In this document: piece after piece, positions 61,608-64,000 of the stretch
Layout of the letters: every line of letters starts with the position of its first letter
Position numbering within the stretch: position 1 is the stretch's first letter
NCBI GenBank assembly: GCA_963717475.1
Contig: OY970337.1
Location: forward strand, 1,364,001-1,428,000
Source: AC-32 sp963717475
GTDB taxonomy: Bacteria; Actinomycetota; Thermoleophilia; Gaiellales; Gaiellaceae
Length of the DNA: 64,000 nucleotides
Direction of reading: 5' to 3'
The notes under the pieces: generated by a model
Seen by the model: only the letters and a program-made list of their open reading frames with translations
What the model was told of the DNA's origin: nothing
The model's database searches: none
Program-made: the position numbers and the translations under genes

Positions 61608-61618
61608 GCAAGACCACC

Positions 61619-61624
61619 TATACT
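61619..61624 (+). promoter_or_regulatory. Candidate -10 of the RHH-Ino1 gene
   Basis: TATACT begins 12 bases after the phosphatidyltransferase stop and ends 12 bases before the GTG at 61637. The predicted transcript start (~61631) falls inside the palindromic operator. Confidence 0.55.
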
Positions 61625-61626
61625 GA

Positions 61627-61646
61627 TAGCACTTCTGTGCTAGCAC
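61627..61646. promoter_or_regulatory. Palindromic operator overlapping the RHH-Ino1 start codon
   Basis: TAGCAC-TTCT-GTGCTA forms a perfect inverted repeat. A third half-site, TAGCAC at 61641-61646, overlaps to make the palindrome GTGCTAGCAC. The start codon GTG lies within it. Ribbon-helix-helix dimers bind such short repeated half-sites, so this is a good autoregulation candidate. Confidence 0.55.
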
Positions 61647-63093
61647 GAACGCGCAAAGATGTGCTCGTCCGCATGCCGGGTGAGCTGAAGCAGCTCCTGT
61701 CGAAAGAGGTTCGAAGCTCGGGCAAGAGCCTCAACGACGTGGCCGTCGGCATCCTCGCGTCCCGCTTCGCCGTCCCGTTCGAGCCGAGCGGCCGGCCGGG
61801 GAAGGCTCCGGGCCGGAGCGGGACGGTGCTCCTGCGGATGCCCGCCGAGCTGAAGGAGACGCTCGCCGCGCGCGCAGCACAGCGCAAGCGCAAGCTCAAC
61901 GACCTCATCGTCGAGACGCTCTCGGAGCGGCTCGGGGGAAAGGACACCATGGCTTCCACCAACGGCAGCAACGGCAAGGCGCGGCGCTCGAACGGCAAGG
62001 TTCGCGTCGCGATCGTCGGCGTCGGCAACTGCGCGAGCTCGCTCGTGCAGGGCGTCGAGTTCTACAAGGACGCGGAGCCCGGCACATTCGTGCCCGGCCT
62101 GATGCACGTCGACCTCGGCGGCTACCACGTAGCGACGTCGAGTTCACGGCGGCGTTCGACGTCACCACCGACAAGGTCGGCAAGGATCTCGCCGACGCGA
62201 TCTGGGCGCACCCGAACAACACGATCAAGTTCGCGGACGTCCCGAAGACCGGCATCACCGTCCACCGCGGGATGACCCACGATGGGCTCGGCAAGTACCT
62301 CTCGGAGGTCGTCACCAAGGCGCCCGGCGAGACCGACGACGTGGTCGGGATCCTGAAGGAGACCGGCACCGACGTCGTCATCAACTACCTCCCGGTCGGC
62401 TCCGAGGCCGCGACCAAGTGGTACACGGAGCAGGTCCTCGAGGCCGGCTGCGCGATGGTGAACTGCATGCCGATCTTCATCGCGCGCGAGAGCTACTGGC
62501 AGCGCCGGTTCGAGGAGAAGGGCCTGCCGATCATCGGCGACGACATCAAGTCGCAGGTCGGCGCCACGATCACGCACCGCGTCCTGACCAGCATCTTCCG
62601 CGACCGCGGCGTCCGCGTCGACCGCACCTACCAGCTCAACTTCGGCGGCAACTCCGACTTCATGAACATGCTGGAGCGCGAGCGGCTCGAGTCGAAGAAG
62701 ATCTCGAAGACGTACTCGATCAAGTCGACGCTCCCGTACGAGCTCGAGGACAAGAACATCCACGTAGGCCCGTCGGACTACGTGCCGTGGCTCGAGGACC
62801 GCAAGTGGGCGTACATCCGGGTCGAGGGCACGGCCTTCGGTGAGGTTCCGCTGAACGCGGAGCTGAAGATCGAGGTCTGGGACTCCCCCAACTCGGCCGG
62901 CGTCGTGATCGACGCGGTGCGGCTCGCGAAGCTCGCGCTCGACAACGGCATCTCGGGCACGCTCGGCGGCCCCAGCGCCTACCTGATGAAGTCACCGCCC
63001 AAGCAGATGAAGGACGAGGACGCGCGCGACGCGACCGAGGACTTCATCCGCAAGCACGCCAAGAAGAAGACCAAGCAGCCGGCGACGACATAG
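61637..63093 (+). pseudogene. ino1: Tandem ribbon-helix-helix domains joined to inositol-3-phosphate synthase, interrupted by a one-base deletion
   Basis: From GTG 61637, two similar Arc-like RHH modules occur: VLVRMPGELKQLLSKEVRSS with SLNDVAVGILASRF, then VLLRMPAELKETLAARAAQR with KLNDLIVETLSERL. The same frame continues without a stop into inositol-3-phosphate synthase (VRVAIVGVGNCASSLVQGVE from ~62000). An internal ATG at 61949 after GGGGGAAAGG may also start Ino1 alone. After GGYHV the frame breaks: adding one G at 62131-62132 restores GDVEFTAAFDVTTDKVGKDL and the rest (MTHDGLGKYLSEVV, QLNFGGNSDFMNML) to 63093. The downstream part is fully conserved, so a sequencing indel is likely. Confidence 0.82.
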
Positions 63094-63099
63094 GGGCCC

Positions 63100-63858
63100 T
63101 TGGCCCGGATCAGCTACGACGAGCGGACCGCCGAAGCCTTCAAGGCGGTCCGCGAAGTCCCACGCGACGGGCTCCTGGAATGGCGCGAGGCGGTACGGCG
63201 CCACCTGCGCCCTTCGCAGGGGATGACTCTGGTCGACATCGGCGCGGGAACCGGTGCGTTCGCGGTTGCTTTCTGCGACTGGTTCGACCTGAGGGTCCTC
63301 GCAGTCGAGCCGTCGGCCGCGATGCGGGGCCAGATCCCGCCGACGCCGGCGATCCAGGTGCTCGAGGGAGACGCGAGCGCCCTTCCCCTGCCGGATGACT
63401 CGGCAGACGCAGCCTGGCTTGCCCTTGTCATTCACCACGTCCCTGACCTGGAAGCCGCCGCGCACGAGATCCGCCGCGTTCTCCGACCCGGGGCCCCGGT
63501 CCTCATCCGGCAAGGTTTTCCGGGCAGGTGCGACGGGGTCGAGCTCGTCCGCTGGTTCCCCGAGACCGCCCGGGCGGTCGAGACCTACCCCTCCGTCGCG
63601 GATACGTGCGAGGCATTCGGAGCCGCGGGATTCCGCCAGGAGGCTCTCGAGCAGGTTCGCGAGACGTACCCGGCCAGCCTCGCGGACTTCCTCGGGCAGG
63701 TGGACACCTTCCGTCAGGCCGACACGACGATGCGGAGCCTCACCGAGGACGAGTTCCTCCGCGGCAAAGAACGTCTCCGCAGTGCCGTGCGACAGGCCGA
63801 GGACGCAGGGACTCAGGCGACCAGAAGCAACTGGCTTGACCTCCTGGTTCTGCGCTGA
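63100..63858 (+). CDS. Class I SAM-dependent methyltransferase (UbiE-like)
   Basis: 252 residues from the TTG at 63100, 6 bases after the ino1 stop. SAM site VDIGAGTGAFAVAFCDWFDL, then LEGDASALPLPDDSADAAWL and HEIRRVLRPGAPVLI as motifs II to III. The C-terminal half (TYPSVADTCEAFGAAGF, SLADFLGQVDTFRQAD) is typical of small-molecule or lipid methyltransferases. Substrate unknown; the inositol-lipid context is suggestive only. Confidence 0.82.
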   Translation: MARISYDERTAEAFKAVREVPRDGLLEWREAVRRHLRPSQGMTLVDIGAGTGAFAVAFCDWFDLRVLAVEPSAAMRGQIPPTPAIQVLEGDASALPLPDDSADAAWLALVIHHVPDLEAAAHEIRRVLRPGAPVLIRQGFPGRCDGVELVRWFPETARAVETYPSVADTCEAFGAAGFRQEALEQVRETYPASLADFLGQVDTFRQADTTMRSLTEDEFLRGKERLRSAVRQAEDAGTQATRSNWLDLLVLR

Positions 63859-63865
63859 GCGAGGC

Positions 63866-63871
63866 TAGACT
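63866..63871 (+). promoter_or_regulatory. Candidate -10 of the glycosyltransferase gene
   Basis: TAGACT ends 8 bases before the ATG at 63880, consistent with a leaderless transcript. Confidence 0.4.
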
Positions 63872-63879
63872 CGGGGCCG

Positions 63880-64000
63880 ATGGGCCTGCGCGTCTGCCTG
63901 GTCACGCCCTTCGCCTGGTCGCGGCCCCACGACGTGAACGAGCATGTGGCCGGTCTGGCGTCCGGCCTGCGCGAGCTCGGCCACTCCGTGACGGTGCTCG
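63880..64000 (+). CDS. GT4-family glycosyltransferase, N-terminal fragment
   Basis: The right edge cuts the gene after 40 codons. The visible start MGLRVCLVTPFAWSRPHDVN and EHVAGLASGLRELGHSVTVL matches the first beta-alpha-beta unit of GT-B, family 4 enzymes such as phosphatidylinositol mannosyltransferase PimA. After ino1 and a PIP synthase, a role in mannosylating phosphatidylinositol is plausible but unproven from this fragment. Confidence 0.72.
   Translation, partial: MGLRVCLVTPFAWSRPHDVNEHVAGLASGLRELGHSVTVL

Overview
The window is high-GC DNA that is almost fully coding, with short or overlapping gene junctions and frequent GTG and TTG starts. Gene content points to an actinobacterium: a CysO-type cysteine cassette, DUF501 next to a DivIC-like gene and enolase, a dnaK-grpE-dnaJ-hspR-clpB heat-shock operon, an Rv2578c-like radical SAM protein, an LCP protein and an inositol-phospholipid cluster. 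The style recalls deep-branching Thermoleophilia (Gaiellales or Solirubrobacterales), but that placement is inference from gene style, not a computed phylogeny.

Layout. 0-3 kb: moeZ-like, cysO, cysM and mec, a complete protein-bound-sulfur route to cysteine. 3-14 kb: mixed functions, including a cupredoxin, a CNNM/CBS protein, an MBL hydrolase with a methyltransferase, a radical SAM protein, a class III aminotransferase, a NarL-type two-component pair (kinase frame broken), a flavoprotein with a VOC protein, a ferredoxin (frame broken) and a Rieske protein with DUF309. 14-17 kb: cytochrome c maturation genes (ccdA, ccmH, resA-like), then an L,D-transpeptidase beside a 164-bp imperfect palindrome. 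17-22 kb: a phosphodiesterase, a large multi-GAF PP2C phosphatase, small membrane proteins, PAP2 and a DNA-binding/receiver hybrid.

21-45 kb is a minus-strand housekeeping block: divIC, pyk, eno, mazG, a foldase, mfd, pth, rplY, prs, glmU, tRNA-Gln, ispE, rsmA, tatD, two different methionyl-tRNA synthetases, an M23 protein, rsmI and a ROK kinase. The only plus-strand gene in it is a REP-associated Y1 transposase inserted between pyk and eno. 45-51 kb: LCP, FmdB-like, a psuK/psuG pair closed by a strong terminator, a secreted beta-helix protein and membrane proteins. 51-58 kb: the heat-shock operon. 58-64 kb: cupin, two small acidic proteins, moaA, and then genes for inositol lipid synthesis (PAP2_3, CDP-alcohol phosphatidyltransferase, inositol-3-phosphate synthase, methyltransferase, start of a GT4 glycosyltransferase).

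Most notable signals. (1) Inositol-3-phosphate synthase is preceded, in one open frame, by two tandem ribbon-helix-helix domains, and a palindromic operator overlaps their start codon. (2) A REP element at the transposase has a second copy 11 kb away that covers a gene's stop codon. (3) The 164-bp palindrome at 16821. (4) Two MetRS of different subclasses lie side by side. (5) -10-like hexamers repeatedly sit 6-12 bases before start codons, suggesting leaderless transcripts. (6) Three conserved genes each carry a single-base frame break, so base-level accuracy of the assembly should be checked before calling pseudogenes.
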